Of a stretch of 23,322 bases of DNA, positions 22,700 to 23,322 are shown piece after piece (position 1 is the first letter of the stretch; each line of letters opens with the position of its first letter). Source of the DNA: a virus. The stretch spans positions 1-23,322 of the IMG/VR virus record IMGVR_UViG_3300036820_000068; one strand, 5' to 3'. The notes under the pieces were generated by a model, which saw only the letters and a list, made by a program, of their open reading frames with translations, searched no databases and was not told where the DNA came from. A program made the translations under genes and the position numbers.

Positions 22700-22857
22700 G
22701 GGCCGCCGTGCCCGGTGAGCTTCGCCCCTTCAAGGGCGATACCGACCAGGAGTGCACACGCACCGCCGACGAGCAGGGCCACGCCGTCGCCCGCCAACCA
22801 CCACACACCGGCGACGATCGCGGCCATACCGGCGAGTTCAAACAGATTAGAAATCAC
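22696..22857 (-). CDS. 53-aa two-TM membrane protein between terminase and portal
   Basis: Translation from GTG 22857 gives 53 residues: VISNLFELAGMAAIVAGVWW as first helix, then LAGDG, then VALLVGGACALLVGIALEGA as second, and a short tail KLTGHGGP. It is preceded by AGGGG about 7 nt upstream and ends in a GTGA overlap with the portal. Two short TM segments in a tight hairpin resemble tiny phage membrane proteins found between terminase and portal in some actinophages. Function unknown. It could be a holin-type protein, but its distance from the lysin argues against it. Confidence 0.7.
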   Translation of the reverse strand: MISNLFELAGMAAIVAGVWWLAGDGVALLVGGACALLVGIALEGAKLTGHGGP

Positions 22858-22876
22858 CGGCACCCCTTGGGTTGGA

Positions 22877-23322
22877 TCAGCGCGCGGCGTTCGCCAGGGC
22901 GTCGTTTAGGTTGATCGTCGTCCGGCGCCGTTTCTTCAACTGGCTGGCACGGTCAAACGCCATAACGGCGGCAACGGCGAGGTCGATCTTTCGGGCCGAG
23001 TTCCGGTTCTCCTTCGCCAAGCGTGACCCGCGCGCGTCGGTTTTCAACACTGCGTTGTTGACGTGGCGGGCTAGGTCGCCACTTCCTGAATGGGTCATGG
23101 ACCCGTTCATCACCGCGTCGTAAAAGCGTGACGTAGCGGGCATCATGCGCGCCGGACTCTGCGGGTACTCGACCATCGGCAGGCGTTCGGCCGCCAAGAC
23201 CTGCAACGGCAACGCCCACCGCGACGGGTCACACGCGACTTCGCGCACCTTCCACCGCTTGCACGCCTCACGTATGGCGTCCATGACGTCCTCGATGGGC
23301 ACGACCCAATCGTCGGGGTCGG
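22877..23322 (-). CDS. terL: Terminase large subunit, C-terminal part (truncated by window edge)
   Basis: About 147 residues of the nuclease end of a large terminase subunit; the frame continues beyond the window edge, so the real start lies outside. Visible parts: DPDDWVVPIEDVMDAIREA, CKRWKVREVACDPSRWALPL, PQSPARMMPATSRFYDAVMN, and the C-terminal NSARKIDLAVAAVMAFDRA, whose Asp is a conserved acidic residue of the RNase-H-like nuclease. It packages DNA with the ATPase half, which is missing here. The first gene of the visible late operon; a 19-bp gap with a Shine-Dalgarno precedes the next gene. Confidence 0.88.
   Translation of the reverse strand, partial: DPDDWVVPIEDVMDAIREACKRWKVREVACDPSRWALPLQVLAAERLPMVEYPQSPARMMPATSRFYDAVMNGSMTHSGSGDLARHVNNAVLKTDARGSRLAKENRNSARKIDLAVAAVMAFDRASQLKKRRRTTINLNDALANAAR

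Noticed and set aside
1-23322. CRISPR array, insertion sequence or tRNA cluster
   Set aside because: No spaced direct repeats, no transposase and no complete tRNA seen on either strand.

Overview
The window reads as one end of an integrated temperate siphophage (prophage) in a GC-rich actinobacterium. The family-level resemblances (portal, protease with its N-terminal domain, LamG-bearing tail protein, small membrane protein cluster) are to actinobacterial phages and prophages. A long Thr/Pro linker in a secreted protein and a probable leaderless transcript fit that host group; Acidimicrobiia is possible, but this is a weak inference.

Left end (1-235): the 3' half of a tRNA-Pro(GGG) gene lies on the minus strand without its 5' half, next to a tyrosine integrase. 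This is the expected phage/host junction for a phage that integrates into a tRNA 3' end; the restored full tRNA should lie beyond the other prophage end, outside the window. A 9-bp inverted repeat lies between the att core and int.

Rightward block (236-2961): integrase, a consensus-like promoter placed so that its transcript should begin at or next to an ATG, and five small genes chained by 4-bp stop/start overlaps. They include an AlpA/MerR-type helix-turn-helix protein (candidate excisionase) and a signal-peptide-bearing Pro/Ala/Thr-rich protein (candidate lysogenic conversion gene). The block ends at a strong bidirectional terminator (2979-3014) that also faces the leftward operon.

Leftward late operon (23322 down to 3105), in transcription order: terminase large subunit (C-terminal part, cut by the window edge), 2-TM small protein, HK97 portal, prohead protease with extra N-terminal and Cys-rich segments, two paralogous HK97-fold capsid proteins in tandem, three small proteins (one with an AT-hook-like motif), a head-tail connector fused to a BppU-like domain, a neck protein, a Pro-rich small protein, tail tube protein, two tail assembly chaperone-like genes, an HK97 gp10-like protein, tape measure (1075 aa), a tail protein carrying carbohydrate-binding-like and LamG insertions, a Zn-ribbon protein, a small tail/fibre-like protein, a GH25-like lysin and four consecutive small membrane proteins (holin/accessory lysis candidates). 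Most junctions overlap (ATGA, GTGA or TAATG). The main exception is the 545-aa capsid gene, which has spacers with hairpins on both sides.

Repressor, replication genes and small terminase are not in the window. The most unusual points are the tandem capsid paralogs, the pair of DnaJ-like CxxCxGxG motifs found in two unrelated virion-assembly proteins, the leaderless promoter, and the att/inverted-repeat arrangement.
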